From contig JAIUMG010000008.1 of the NCBI GenBank assembly GCA_022565655.1, positions 1 to 22,931 on the forward strand: a DNA stretch of 22,931 bases, read 5' to 3'. The notes under the pieces are model-generated. The model did not search any database. It was not told the DNA's origin and was given only the letters and a program-made list of their open reading frames with translations. Source of the stretch: Alkalimonas sp. (GTDB lineage: Bacteria; Pseudomonadota; Gammaproteobacteria; Enterobacterales; Alteromonadaceae). Position numbers and translations under genes: made by a program. Below, piece after piece: positions 15,418-22,931 of this stretch (its first letter is position 1; the number at the start of each line of letters is the position of its first letter).

Positions 15418-16146
15418 TTATGCGGTTGCAGGTTTTGCTGTTTCCAACTCACTCTGCCAACGGGTTAAACGTTGCACCTGTTGCACCGAAATCATCTGGG
15501 CATAGATCGGGGCCAGATAGCCTTTTTTGCGTAAATCCAGGAACTGCTCGTCGGTTAACTCGTTGAGCTTTTTCTCGTCAATCAGGTACAGACCATTGAT
15601 TTCACGTTTTTGATCATTCACCTGAACCGTTAATGTTTTTGCTTCCAACAGGCCAAGATCAGCGACTTCCTGAATAAAGCCACGGGTTGCACGGCTGGTA
15701 TCAAAGAAATCTGCCAAGTGATTCTTCACTTTCTGCAAAAACTCCGTTTCTTCGCCTTGCTCGGTATACAGTGCCTCGCCCTCTTCTTTAGAGACACGAT
15801 CACTGTTTTCATCGATGCCCACAGTCAGCTGGGTGTCGTTGGCAGGATCTGGTGTTAAATAGAATGGGTAGTTACGAGCAGCCATCGGCAGATAGGTCGC
15901 TTGCATGGTGTCGCCCTGCAAATACAAGTTTTTGCCTTGCTCTAAACCAAGTAAAGCAACCGACTGGAAATTACCATTGTCATTATTTTTAACGAATACG
16001 ATAGGGTACACCGCAGAGGCCGGGCCAAACTCGTGCACCACAACCGGTAATAAATGCTCAGACGCAATATGAGCAAAGGGTTGCTTTGCATTAACACGCA
16101 GCGCTTGATGCTGATCTTTCGATAACGGAACAATATTTACTGACAT
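15418..16146 (-). CDS. SapC family protein
   Basis: A 242-aa soluble protein of the SapC family (Pfam PF07277). The name comes from a Campylobacter S-layer locus, but the real function is unknown. Visible family features are the N-terminal strand MSVNIVPLSKDQHQALRV, then FAHIASEHLLPVVVHEFGPASAVYPIVFVKN, the YLPMAARNYPFYL segment, EGEALYTEQGEETEFLQKV and the C-terminal LTDEQFLDLRKKGYLAPIYAQMIS. No signal peptide or transmembrane helix was seen. In many proteobacteria this family is found with TonB-dependent receptors and tryptophan-halogenase-like genes in sugar-uptake loci, as here. AGGA is about 7 nt upstream of ATG 16144-16146. An NagR-type operator lies about 145 bp upstream, giving a long leader if the promoter is there. 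Confidence 0.9.
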   Translation of the reverse strand: MSVNIVPLSKDQHQALRVNAKQPFAHIASEHLLPVVVHEFGPASAVYPIVFVKNNDNGNFQSVALLGLEQGKNLYLQGDTMQATYLPMAARNYPFYLTPDPANDTQLTVGIDENSDRVSKEEGEALYTEQGEETEFLQKVKNHLADFFDTSRATRGFIQEVADLGLLEAKTLTVQVNDQKREINGLYLIDEKKLNELTDEQFLDLRKKGYLAPIYAQMISVQQVQRLTRWQSELETAKPATA

Positions 16147-16291
16147 AAAAAATCCTGAGAGTTATTTGGAAAAAATTCCATGCTACCTTACTGCAGATTT
16201 TTCTATGGTGCTAGCGCTTCACTGCATATTTTTACTACTGATTTGACTCTACTGAACTGGTCTACATAGTGAAAATAGTAGATTCACAACA

Positions 16292-16309
16292 TTTGATAGC
16301 GCTGTCAAA
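16292..16309. promoter_or_regulatory. NagR-type operator upstream of sapC
   Basis: TTTGATAGCGCTGTCAAA: palindromic, core TGAYAGCGCTGTCA with one deviation (T for C) from TGACARCGYTGTCA. A weak minus-strand promoter (TTTGTT 16339-16344, 16-bp spacer, TAATGT 16317-16322) would start transcription at its right edge, repeating the promoter-operator order at 15276-15323. Assignment to sapC is inferred from strand and position. Confidence 0.65.
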
Positions 16310-16313
16310 CACC

Positions 16314-16740
16314 ACTACATTAACCTTGCAGTACAAAAAACAAACTAGCATTAAGGAAAATACTTATGAAATGGCTTTTTTGTGTAGCGGTGGCTATTAC
16401 CTAGAGACGATAACAAGAAATCATGGCCCAAATCATAATTGTGTGGGTGGCTTCACTATGGGCTCTTCCACAAGTATGGCACCGGAAGCTTTATATACGC
16501 TTCGCAGTAGCAAGCAACTAACCACCGGGTATTGCGGTGGCTTACATCCATAATCTGCTTATCAAACCGCGACCTCGTTTACCTTCGGTCGAAACAACTT
16601 CATCGAAGAAGTGCCGTACGAAGACAGTATCAACCATAATAGGTTTTCCCGTTGCTTTTATGATGGGATCTCTTCAACTACCTGAGTGATAGATCAATTG
16701 AAATTCATCTTGATGCAGCAATAAACTCAAAATGCCGACT
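16314..16740 (+). other. Gap between sapC and halogenase 1 with a possible degraded ORF
   Basis: This is the main part of a 713-bp stretch without a confident gene. One frame is open from an ATG at 16371 to a TAA at 16551-16553 (60 aa, beginning MAFLCSGGYYLET). After that stop the same frame stays open to the TGA at 16683-16685 (SAYQTATSFTFGRNNF and onward). No family was recognised. In another frame, an ATG at 16366 with AAGGA nine nt upstream starts a signal-peptide-like MKWLFCVAVAIT, then stops. This suggests a decayed small exported-protein gene, but chance cannot be excluded. A hairpin CCACCG/CGGTGG (16522-16527, 16535-16540) and a repeated GCGGTGGCT are also present. Confidence 0.3.
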
Positions 16741-16756
16741 GTATCAGCTTCAGCAA

Positions 16757-16774
16757 TTTGACAGCGCTGTCAGC
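16757..16774. promoter_or_regulatory. NagR-type operator upstream of halogenase 1
   Basis: TTTGACAGCGCTGTCAGC contains the perfect 14-bp palindrome TGACAGCGCTGTCA (16759-16772). The TTGACA at 16758-16763 is also a consensus -35; a CTATTT/TATTTG sequence 17-18 bp downstream could be a poor -10. The site is 86 bp upstream of the halogenase ATG. Confidence 0.8.
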
Positions 16775-16859
16775 TGTATGCTATTTGTGCAAAATAAAAT
16801 TTCATTCTGCAACGACCAAAGTTATGCTGGCTGTTGCTTAGTCACAACCTGGGGGCATC

Positions 16860-18377
16860 ATGAGTGAACCTATCCGTCGTATCGTTATTGTTGGTGGTGG
16901 AACCGCAGGCTGGATGGCCGCAGCAACGCTGGCCCGATATTCTGAAACCACTTTACCACTTGCTGTTACGTTAATTGAATCCAGTGATATTGGTACTATC
17001 GGTGTGGGTGAAGCGACAATACCGGGTATTGTTGATTTTAACCGCCAACTTGGCATTGATGAACTTGATTTCATCCGCTCAACCAACGCAACCTTTAAAC
17101 TTGGCATTCGCTTTGAAAACTGGTACCAACAGCAGCATACTTTTTTCCACCCTTTTTCTGCTTTTGGCATGGAGGTTGACCAGGTAGGATTTCATCATTA
17201 CCTGCATCGAATGTCGGCACTTGGTAACGCTATCAACTTTGAAGACTATTCATTCGCGTGTGAGCTTGCAAAACAGGGCCGATTTGCGCAGCCCCACAGC
17301 ACCCCGACAACCCCTCTGGCAGATTACTCCTATGCTTATCACTTTGATGCCAGCTTATATGCCAACTACCTGAAAATCTATGCTGTAGCACGTCAGGTTA
17401 CCCATCTCGATGCAGTGGTTGAACACGTTCAGCAACACCCTGAAACCGGCTTTATTACTGCTGTTGTTTTGCAAGACGGTACTCAAGTTGAGGGTGATTT
17501 ATTTATTGACTGCACAGGCTTTCAGGGGTTGTTAATTGAGCAGACCTTACATACAGGCTATGAAAACTGGCAACACTGGTTGCTCTGTGACTCTGCGCTG
17601 GCGATACAAACGGAGCGGACTGGAGATATAACACCTTATACCAGAAGCATAGCCATGGATGCCGGCTGGCAATGGCGGATCCCTTTGCAACACCGCTGCG
17701 GCAATGGACATATTTTTAGCAGCCACTTTACTAGTGAAACCAAGGCGAAAGAGCAGCTAATGCAAAGTTTGGAAGGTAAACCACTGAATGAAGCAAGAAG
17801 GATAAACTTTACTCCAGGCCGCCGCAAACAGATATGGCATAAAAACTGTTTTGCTCTTGGGCTAGCAAGTGGCTTTTTGGAACCTTTGGAAAGTACCAGC
17901 ATTTCATTAATTCAAACCGCCTTAGCTAAGCTGCTCAACTTTTTCCCAGATAGCAGCTTTAATCAGGCTGATATTGCCGAAGTCAATCGCCTGCATAATA
18001 CTGAACTGGAACAGATGCGTGACTTTTTGATTTTGCACTACAAACTTAGCCAACGTAACGATTCAGATTTTTGGCACCACTGTCAAACAATGGCTATTCC
18101 AGATACGCTTGCTCATAAGATTGAACTGTACAAAAGCAGAGGGCATGTGGTGATGTATGATCAGGAGTCCTTTCAGGAAGCCAGCTGGCTCGCTATGTAC
18201 AACGGTTTTCATGTGAAGCCTGCACGGTATGACGAGCGCGCAAATAAAGTTCCCCCACAAGTACTCCAGCAAAAATTACAGCAAATGCGTCAAGCTATAG
18301 TTCAGGCAGCTCAGAGCCCAATGAAGCATGCTGATTTCATTCAGGCCCATTGCCAGGCAAGCAGTTGGAGCCGCTAA
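16860..18377 (+). CDS. Flavin-dependent tryptophan halogenase family protein 1
   Basis: A 505-aa protein of the PrnA/RebH-like family (Pfam Trp_halogenase). Members use FADH2, O2 and halide to make HOCl, which travels to an active-site Lys that halogenates the substrate. Visible: FAD motif IVGGGTAGWMAAA (residues 11-23), GVGEATIP (48-55), catalytic-Lys equivalent Lys80 (ATFKLGIRF), the family signature WxWxIP (GWQWRIP, 269-275), and the FAD/chloride strap FLEPLESTS with Glu344 matching PrnA Glu346. All key residues are present. After the strap Glu it has S-T-S, where PrnA/RebH have S-T-G. GGGGG lies close to the ATG. It is monocistronic on the plus strand, preceded by an NagR-type operator. 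No tryptophan or natural-product genes are near; the true substrate is unknown and may be tied to GlcNAc/chitin uptake. Confidence 0.92.
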   Translation: MSEPIRRIVIVGGGTAGWMAAATLARYSETTLPLAVTLIESSDIGTIGVGEATIPGIVDFNRQLGIDELDFIRSTNATFKLGIRFENWYQQQHTFFHPFSAFGMEVDQVGFHHYLHRMSALGNAINFEDYSFACELAKQGRFAQPHSTPTTPLADYSYAYHFDASLYANYLKIYAVARQVTHLDAVVEHVQQHPETGFITAVVLQDGTQVEGDLFIDCTGFQGLLIEQTLHTGYENWQHWLLCDSALAIQTERTGDITPYTRSIAMDAGWQWRIPLQHRCGNGHIFSSHFTSETKAKEQLMQSLEGKPLNEARRINFTPGRRKQIWHKNCFALGLASGFLEPLESTSISLIQTALAKLLNFFPDSSFNQADIAEVNRLHNTELEQMRDFLILHYKLSQRNDSDFWHHCQTMAIPDTLAHKIELYKSRGHVVMYDQESFQEASWLAMYNGFHVKPARYDERANKVPPQVLQQKLQQMRQAIVQAAQSPMKHADFIQAHCQASSWSR

Positions 18378-18426
18378 GCACTTTACTTTGTGATGATATC
18401 GAACAACAAAGTTGAGCGGCGGCCCA

Positions 18427-19947
18427 TTATCGTTCTGGTACCGGCGCTTTACAATACTGATCTAAAAATGCTTGATGGCTTGGTTGTTTTAGTACGGCTT
18501 GCAATATAGCCTGCTTGCCAGCAGCTAAAGAAGCGCTCAATTTTGGATAATTTAACGCATCGACAGTCGGATTATATCTGGCGGGTTGAACTCCCATACC
18601 GGTAAATACAGCATACCAACTCGTTGATTGGAAGAGCTCTTCTACTCCCGGAACCAGGCTGCCTGTAGCATCAAAAAAGTCCAGTTTTTTTTGTAGCGCT
18701 GCAGGTATCGCCATACTCTTGCACCAACGCCAAAAGGCGGTATCTTCCCTCTGAGTCATACAATAGTGCAATACGAGAAAATCCCTGATTTCTTCATAAT
18801 CAGCTCTTACCCGGCGATTAAACTCATTCACTAATCGATCATCACATTGTCGATCTGGGAACATTCTGACAAAAAGTGCCAGTGTCTTAGAAACCAAATG
18901 AATGGCGGTGGACTCCAGCGGTTCAAGAAATCCTTGTGCTAACCCCAATGCCAGACAGTTTTTGTTCCAGGCTTTTTGACGGATCCCTGTTACGAAGGAA
19001 AGTACCCGAGGCGTTGTGAGTACTTCACCGTCCACGGCGGCTAGCAAAGTGGCTACAGCCTCATCATCACTAATGTATTGACCGCAAAATACATACCCAT
19101 TACCGGTGCGATGCTGCAGTGGAATTTTCCAAGTCCAACCGGCCTCTCTAGCCTTTGCAATGGTATAGGGCGCAGGTTCGCCGACATTAATGCTCTGCAC
19201 TGCTACTGCACGATTACAAGGCAAATAGTGTGACCAATCGTCATATCCAGTGTGTAGCGCTTCTTCAATCAGTAGCCCTTTAAATCCGCTACAATCAATG
19301 AAAAAATCACCTCGTACTAGCTCACCATTTTGCAGTTGTACCTCTTCAATAAAGCCGTCGGCTCGCAACCTAACCTGCTCAATCTTTCCCTCTGTGCGTA
19401 CAACCCCAATCTGCTCAGCAAATTTTCGCAAGTACTTCCCGACCAAAACGGCATCTAAATGCAGTGCATAAGTCGCAGCGGCTAGAGGCGTTCTCATCGC
19501 ATTAAAAGGCAGAAAAAATCTACCATGTTGCGCTAAGACGGCTTCCGGTGAGTGAGCCATCAAAGGAGTGCTATCTCCTTCGGCTTTTGATTTTAACCAA
19601 CACTGAAAAAAATCATGACCGTCAATGGTGCGACCTAAATTACCAAAGGGGTGAAAGTAGCTGTGTCCCAACTGATGCCAATCTTCAAACTGAATACCCC
19701 ATTTGAAGCTTGCTTGTGTAGCTTTAATAAAGTCAGCCTCATCAATCCCCAAACTACGTATCGTTTCTAGAAATGGAGGGATAGTGGCTTCACCCACACC
19801 GATCACCCCAATCTCGGCGGATTCAACCAATTCAATGGTGACATCGGTGTTTTTAAATATATTGGCTAGTGTTGCCGCGGCTATCCAACCTGCAGTACCG
19901 CCGCCGACAATCACAAATTTCTTAATTGGTTCAGCTGTTGCTTGCAT
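18427..19947 (-). CDS. Flavin-dependent tryptophan halogenase family protein 2
   Basis: A 506-aa paralogue of the neighbouring family members but clearly divergent from them. FAD motif VIVGGGTAGWIAAA (13-26), GVGEATIP, Lys82 (ASFKWGIQF) at the catalytic-Lys position, WxWxIP (GWTWKIP), and FLEPLESTAI with Ala replacing the Gly of the classical chloride site. It retains all residues known to be essential in PrnA, so it is probably an active enzyme with an unknown substrate. ATG 19945-19947 has only a weak Shine-Dalgarno (GTGAGCG). It lies 134 bp downstream of halogenase 3 on the same strand, with no terminator seen between them, so it is probably the last gene of a TonB receptor-halogenase 3-halogenase 2 unit. 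It converges on halogenase 1 with only 49 bp between stops. Confidence 0.92.
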   Translation of the reverse strand: MQATAEPIKKFVIVGGGTAGWIAAATLANIFKNTDVTIELVESAEIGVIGVGEATIPPFLETIRSLGIDEADFIKATQASFKWGIQFEDWHQLGHSYFHPFGNLGRTIDGHDFFQCWLKSKAEGDSTPLMAHSPEAVLAQHGRFFLPFNAMRTPLAAATYALHLDAVLVGKYLRKFAEQIGVVRTEGKIEQVRLRADGFIEEVQLQNGELVRGDFFIDCSGFKGLLIEEALHTGYDDWSHYLPCNRAVAVQSINVGEPAPYTIAKAREAGWTWKIPLQHRTGNGYVFCGQYISDDEAVATLLAAVDGEVLTTPRVLSFVTGIRQKAWNKNCLALGLAQGFLEPLESTAIHLVSKTLALFVRMFPDRQCDDRLVNEFNRRVRADYEEIRDFLVLHYCMTQREDTAFWRWCKSMAIPAALQKKLDFFDATGSLVPGVEELFQSTSWYAVFTGMGVQPARYNPTVDALNYPKLSASLAAGKQAILQAVLKQPSHQAFLDQYCKAPVPER

Positions 19948-20081
19948 AAATATCGCTCACTAAATTGACACATCATCACCCTAAATGCGGGAAAGGACAT
20001 CAAACCAGGCACAAAGCCCCTTGCTTCGACATGAAGCTAACCATGCAGCCCCATAAGACCGGGTAGCAATGATTTCATCCA

Positions 20082-21620
20082 CTAGCTTCGAAAAACCTTG
20101 AGGGAGTCGGGATTTGCATCCTTGGGCTGGTAACCAGCAAACCGCCGTAAAAACTCTTGGTGCACCGGAACAGCGGCTGTCATTTTTTGCACCCGTTGCC
20201 GCATGTTTTGTAAGCTGGTTAATAATAATGACTCGTCGATCTCCTCAGCTTTTGCTGGGTAACGCTCTGCAGTAACCCCCAACCCGTGGAATATAGCCAG
20301 CCAACTATCCGGGCCAAATATTTCCCAAGGCAATCGATCTAACTGCCCCTGCTGGCGAAACGATTTTATCTTGTAGGCTAATTCAGCTGGCAAATCCATC
20401 GTTCGACAGTCTTGCCAAAAAGCACTATCTTGCCGTTGGTTGGCTTTGTAATGCAAAATAATGAAGTCACGAATTCGCTCAAACTCCATCCTGCTTACGT
20501 CATTAAAGCGCGTGACGTCACTTTCACGATAAACTGGCTGGCGAAATGTCAGCAACAGACGTTCAATGGCAGTTTCAATCATGGCAATGCTGGTGCTTTC
20601 CAAGGGCTCCAAAAAGCCACTGGCCAAGCCTATGGCAACGCAGTTTTTATTCCACGCCAGCTTGCGCCGACCGGGTGTAAAGTGAAATGAGCGAGGCTGA
20701 TGCAAAACAGGCCCCGTTGTATTATCCAATAAGATCTGAGTTGCTTCATCCTCACTGATATAACGGCTACTAAACACATGGCCATTACCACAACGGTGTT
20801 GCAATGGAATGGCCCACTGCCAGCCTGCTTTGCGCGCCGTCGCTACGGTTCGAACCAAGGGATTGCTTACCGCTTCGCTTTGTACTGCTACAGCACGATC
20901 ACAGTACAACCAATGCTCCCAGCTCTCATAACCCGTTTGCAATGCCTGCTCAATCAACAAGCCTTTAAAACCGGAGCAATCAATGTAAAGATCGGCACAC
21001 AAACGTTTGCCACTTTCCAGTACAATAGCGCCAATGCCCTGTTCCGATCTCTCAACCTGACATACGATGTCATCAATTAATCTAACGCCTTGTTTAACAG
21101 CACAGTCTTGCATTAAACCTGCAAAACGCGAGGCATCAAAATGCAGCGCCCAATCAAAAATTGTTAACATTGAGCTGGGTACAGGCTCAGGCAAGCAAAA
21201 CTTGTTGTGTTTAGCTAAATTAATCCCCAACGAATACTCTTCCAAAGCACCAACGTCAGCCAGCTCAGTTGCTCTTTTCCAAAGGTGGTGAAAAGGGACT
21301 TCATGCAACGGCTGCCCGAAGAGTCCAAAAGGGTGAATAAAACTGCTTTCCTCACCACCCCAGCCGCGAAACTCAATGCCTAGTTTACAAGTTGCACCGG
21401 TCGCTTTAATGACATCCTGGTCACTCAAGCCAAGTCGTGCATAGAAGCGTCGAATGGAAGGTATGGTAGCCTCTCCAACGCCAACGGTACCAATTTTGGA
21501 CGACTCCACCAATGTAATCTGAACTTTATCCTTAAAATGATGGCTGAGAGCAGCAGCGGTCATCCAACCAGCCGTCCCTCCGCCAATGATCGCTATTGAA
21601 CCAACCTCTAGCACGCTCAT
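20082..21620 (-). CDS. Flavin-dependent tryptophan halogenase family protein 3
   Basis: A 512-aa member of the same family, closer to protein 1 than to protein 2 by eye (shared GYE.W.HWL, LQHRCGNGHxFSS and FTPGRRK blocks). It has the FAD motif AIIGGGTAGWMTAAA, GVGEATIP, Lys79 (ATCKLGIEF) in the catalytic-Lys place, WxWxIP (GWQWAIP), and FLEPLESTSI with Ser for the chloride-site Gly. I chose the ATG at 21618-21620, with GGGGG just upstream. The frame is open to 21674, but that extension would begin inside the terminator hairpin of the upstream receptor gene and is not family-like. Located 44 bp downstream of that hairpin, its expression probably depends on read-through from the receptor promoter or on an unseen promoter. 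Confidence 0.92.
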   Translation of the reverse strand: MSVLEVGSIAIIGGGTAGWMTAAALSHHFKDKVQITLVESSKIGTVGVGEATIPSIRRFYARLGLSDQDVIKATGATCKLGIEFRGWGGEESSFIHPFGLFGQPLHEVPFHHLWKRATELADVGALEEYSLGINLAKHNKFCLPEPVPSSMLTIFDWALHFDASRFAGLMQDCAVKQGVRLIDDIVCQVERSEQGIGAIVLESGKRLCADLYIDCSGFKGLLIEQALQTGYESWEHWLYCDRAVAVQSEAVSNPLVRTVATARKAGWQWAIPLQHRCGNGHVFSSRYISEDEATQILLDNTTGPVLHQPRSFHFTPGRRKLAWNKNCVAIGLASGFLEPLESTSIAMIETAIERLLLTFRQPVYRESDVTRFNDVSRMEFERIRDFIILHYKANQRQDSAFWQDCRTMDLPAELAYKIKSFRQQGQLDRLPWEIFGPDSWLAIFHGLGVTAERYPAKAEEIDESLLLTSLQNMRQRVQKMTAAVPVHQEFLRRFAGYQPKDANPDSLKVFRS

Positions 21621-21663
21621 TTTACCCCCAGCATCTCTCTGAATCTTAGTATCTAATAACAAT

Positions 21664-21690
21664 AAAGCCGCCACAACAGGTGGCGGCTTT
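21664..21690 (-). terminator. Hairpin between the TonB receptor gene and halogenase 3
   Basis: An 11-bp perfect stem AAAGCCGCCAC (21664-21674) / GTGGCGGCTTT (21680-21690) with a 5-nt loop, 21 bp after the receptor stop. On the minus strand the tail is TTTATTGTTATT, T-rich but broken, so termination may be partial and let some transcripts reach halogenase 3. Confidence 0.75.
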
Positions 21691-21711
21691 ATCTTTAGTG
21701 CATACTAATCC

Positions 21712-22931
21712 TTAGAAACGGAAGCGTGTGCCCAAAGTCCAGCGTGATTCATACACGTTTTGGAATGCTCTTTGGTCTTTAAACTCCAAGTAAGTCTGTT
21801 GATACTCTTTCAGCACATTCGACCCATTGAGGTAGAAACTCAGATCCTCACTGTAGTTGTAGGTTAAGCTAACATCCAGTTGAGAATACGTGTCCTGATA
21901 CAGTGACTGGCCGCCAACAGCTTCACCACCTTGGGTAATCAAGCGCGGGCTACGCGAATTCCAGGCTAAACGCACTGAAAACTCATCCTGCTCATACCAA
22001 CCAACCAGGTTGTAGGTATTTTTGGACATACCAGGGAATGGCAGCTCTTTACCGAACAAGTCTTTTTGCTCTTGCTTGGATTGGCTACGGGTGTAGTTCG
22101 CATCCAGGCCGAAATTTCCTAGAATTGAGCCTGAGCCAACTAAATCGCTCAATGCCAGGCGACCACCAACTTCGAAGCCATTCACACTCCCCCCTTTGCC
22201 CTGCACCTGAGTAGAGAAAGGCCAAGGGCCGCGACTAACTCCGTCCGCATCGGGCTCATCAATCATCACTGTACCGCTTTGGGTAAAGCTGGCAATATCG
22301 ATCTTATACGCAGCAAGGTACGCCATCGACGATGCAGCCGCATACCACTCAGCAGATAACGAGTAGTTGTTAGAGCGCCATGGATCCAGTTGCGGATTCC
22401 CAGTCAGTGTACCATTGACTACCCGAAGACAGTTACACTCGTCATTAAAAGTCATACCTACTGTCTTACCACCGCCCCAGGTACCTAAATCCAGTGGCTG
22501 CATCCGTTTAGCAAAGGCAGCCCGTAGAATGACATCGTCGGTGACTGCTGCTGCCAGGTTAAATGATGGCAGGTAATCGGTATAACTACGCTCTGTCACT
22601 GTGCTGCCAACAATTGGCCCCAGACCACTGTGTGGCAGGTTAGGCCCCGCAATATTTTGCTTCACGTACAAGTTCGTTTCGACCACTTTCATCCCAAAAT
22701 TACCGCTAAAGATGTCGTGTTCGAAGTTCACCTGAGCAAAATAGTTAAACTCTCGCAACGCGACATCATAGGATGCACCCGCATTCACAGTACGCTGAAC
22801 ATTGCCAAAGGTTTTTTCATGGAAAGCACGCGGATCCCGGAAGTTATTGGGATCAATCGCCCAAATACCGGGAATGCCTTGAACGTTACCAAAGTTGGTT
22901 TGGAAAAAGACTGAAGTGTGCTCATCCAACC
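21712..22931 (-). CDS. TonB-dependent receptor, C-terminal part (5' end outside window)
   Basis: An outer-membrane gated beta-barrel for energy-dependent uptake of a ligand. Only the last 405 or so residues are in the window; the frame runs off the right edge. The barrel part shows alternating aromatic strands (DYLPSFNLAAAVTDDVILRAAFAKRM, LSAEWYAAASSMAYLAAYK, FSVRLAWNSRSPRL, LSFYLNGSNVLKEYQQTYLEFKD) and ends in WTLGTRFRF with terminal Phe, the outer-membrane assembly signal. The style is that of the Xanthomonas/Caulobacter-type receptors (TIGR01782). Next to sapC and halogenase genes under NagR-type operators, it probably takes up GlcNAc-containing oligosaccharides; this is inference. Plug, TonB box and promoter lie outside. 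Confidence 0.93.
   Translation of the reverse strand, partial: LDEHTSVFFQTNFGNVQGIPGIWAIDPNNFRDPRAFHEKTFGNVQRTVNAGASYDVALREFNYFAQVNFEHDIFSGNFGMKVVETNLYVKQNIAGPNLPHSGLGPIVGSTVTERSYTDYLPSFNLAAAVTDDVILRAAFAKRMQPLDLGTWGGGKTVGMTFNDECNCLRVVNGTLTGNPQLDPWRSNNYSLSAEWYAAASSMAYLAAYKIDIASFTQSGTVMIDEPDADGVSRGPWPFSTQVQGKGGSVNGFEVGGRLALSDLVGSGSILGNFGLDANYTRSQSKQEQKDLFGKELPFPGMSKNTYNLVGWYEQDEFSVRLAWNSRSPRLITQGGEAVGGQSLYQDTYSQLDVSLTYNYSEDLSFYLNGSNVLKEYQQTYLEFKDQRAFQNVYESRWTLGTRFRF

Noticed and set aside
18371..18419. Inverted repeat between the convergent halogenase 1 and 2 stops
   Set aside because: Arms CCGCT/AGCGG and ACTTTGT/ACAAAGT pair with a large loop and no T-run follows; too weak to call a terminator.
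19948..20081. NagR site search between halogenases 2 and 3 (TTGACA near 19965)
   Set aside because: Only a half-site; no second arm, so no operator is claimed.
21621..21674. 18-residue N-terminal extension of halogenase 3
   Set aside because: It would start within the terminator hairpin; the ATG at 21620 has a G-rich ribosome site and the correct distance to the FAD motif.
1..22931. CRISPR array, tRNA/rRNA genes, transposases or phage genes
   Set aside because: Looked for spaced direct repeats, RNA-gene signatures and mobile-element proteins; none was seen.

Overview
The window looks like chromosome from a free-living, chitin- or GlcNAc-using gammaproteobacterium of the Alteromonadales/Rheinheimera/Alishewanella kind. 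The basis is protein resemblance (Tdh, Kbl and CoaD close to enterobacterial forms, NagP/NagX/NagK of the Shewanella-Alteromonas type, a Xanthomonas/Caulobacter-type TonB receptor) and palindromes matching the LacI-family NagR operator of that group. No species assignment is possible from sequence alone. No rRNA, tRNA, CRISPR array or transposase was seen.

Left part (1-7400), mostly housekeeping. It holds the 3' end of nagB (GlcN6P deaminase), a small membrane-anchored protein of unknown function, and a tdh/kbl threonine-degradation operon (minus strand, 4-bp overlap). A TetR-family regulator is divergent from coaD, with a perfect inverted repeat between them. Then come a secreted ClpP/crotonase-like protein, a 33-codon zinc-ribbon gene remnant, a six-helix membrane diguanylate cyclase, and a DUF1456 (YehS-like) protein.

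Middle part (7600-15000), GlcNAc catabolism. A minus-strand operon nagK-nagA-nagP-nagX (kinase, deacetylase, inner-membrane permease, membrane acyltransferase-like protein) is divergent from a secreted GH20 chitobiase gene (hex). A NagR-type operator between them overlaps the -35 of a good promoter for hex.

Right part (15000-22931), accessory uptake module. It holds a SapC-family gene, three different flavin-dependent tryptophan-halogenase-family genes and the C-terminal part of a TonB-dependent receptor. Further NagR-type operators precede sapC and the first halogenase gene, tying the module to GlcNAc. All three halogenases keep the catalytic Lys, the Glu and the WxWxIP motif, yet nothing nearby makes or uses tryptophan, so their substrate is unknown.

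Most striking is a 425-bp non-coding gap between hex and sapC. It contains the best NagR operator of the window (18/18 to the consensus as I recall it), immediately downstream of a sigma70-like promoter on the minus strand (TTGAAC-17-TATAGT). About 200 nt further on is a strong intrinsic terminator with eight T's. sapC already has its own terminator upstream of this promoter, so the arrangement predicts an independent, structured, NagR-repressed small RNA (or micro-peptide transcript) of about 220 nt, which I believe is undescribed.
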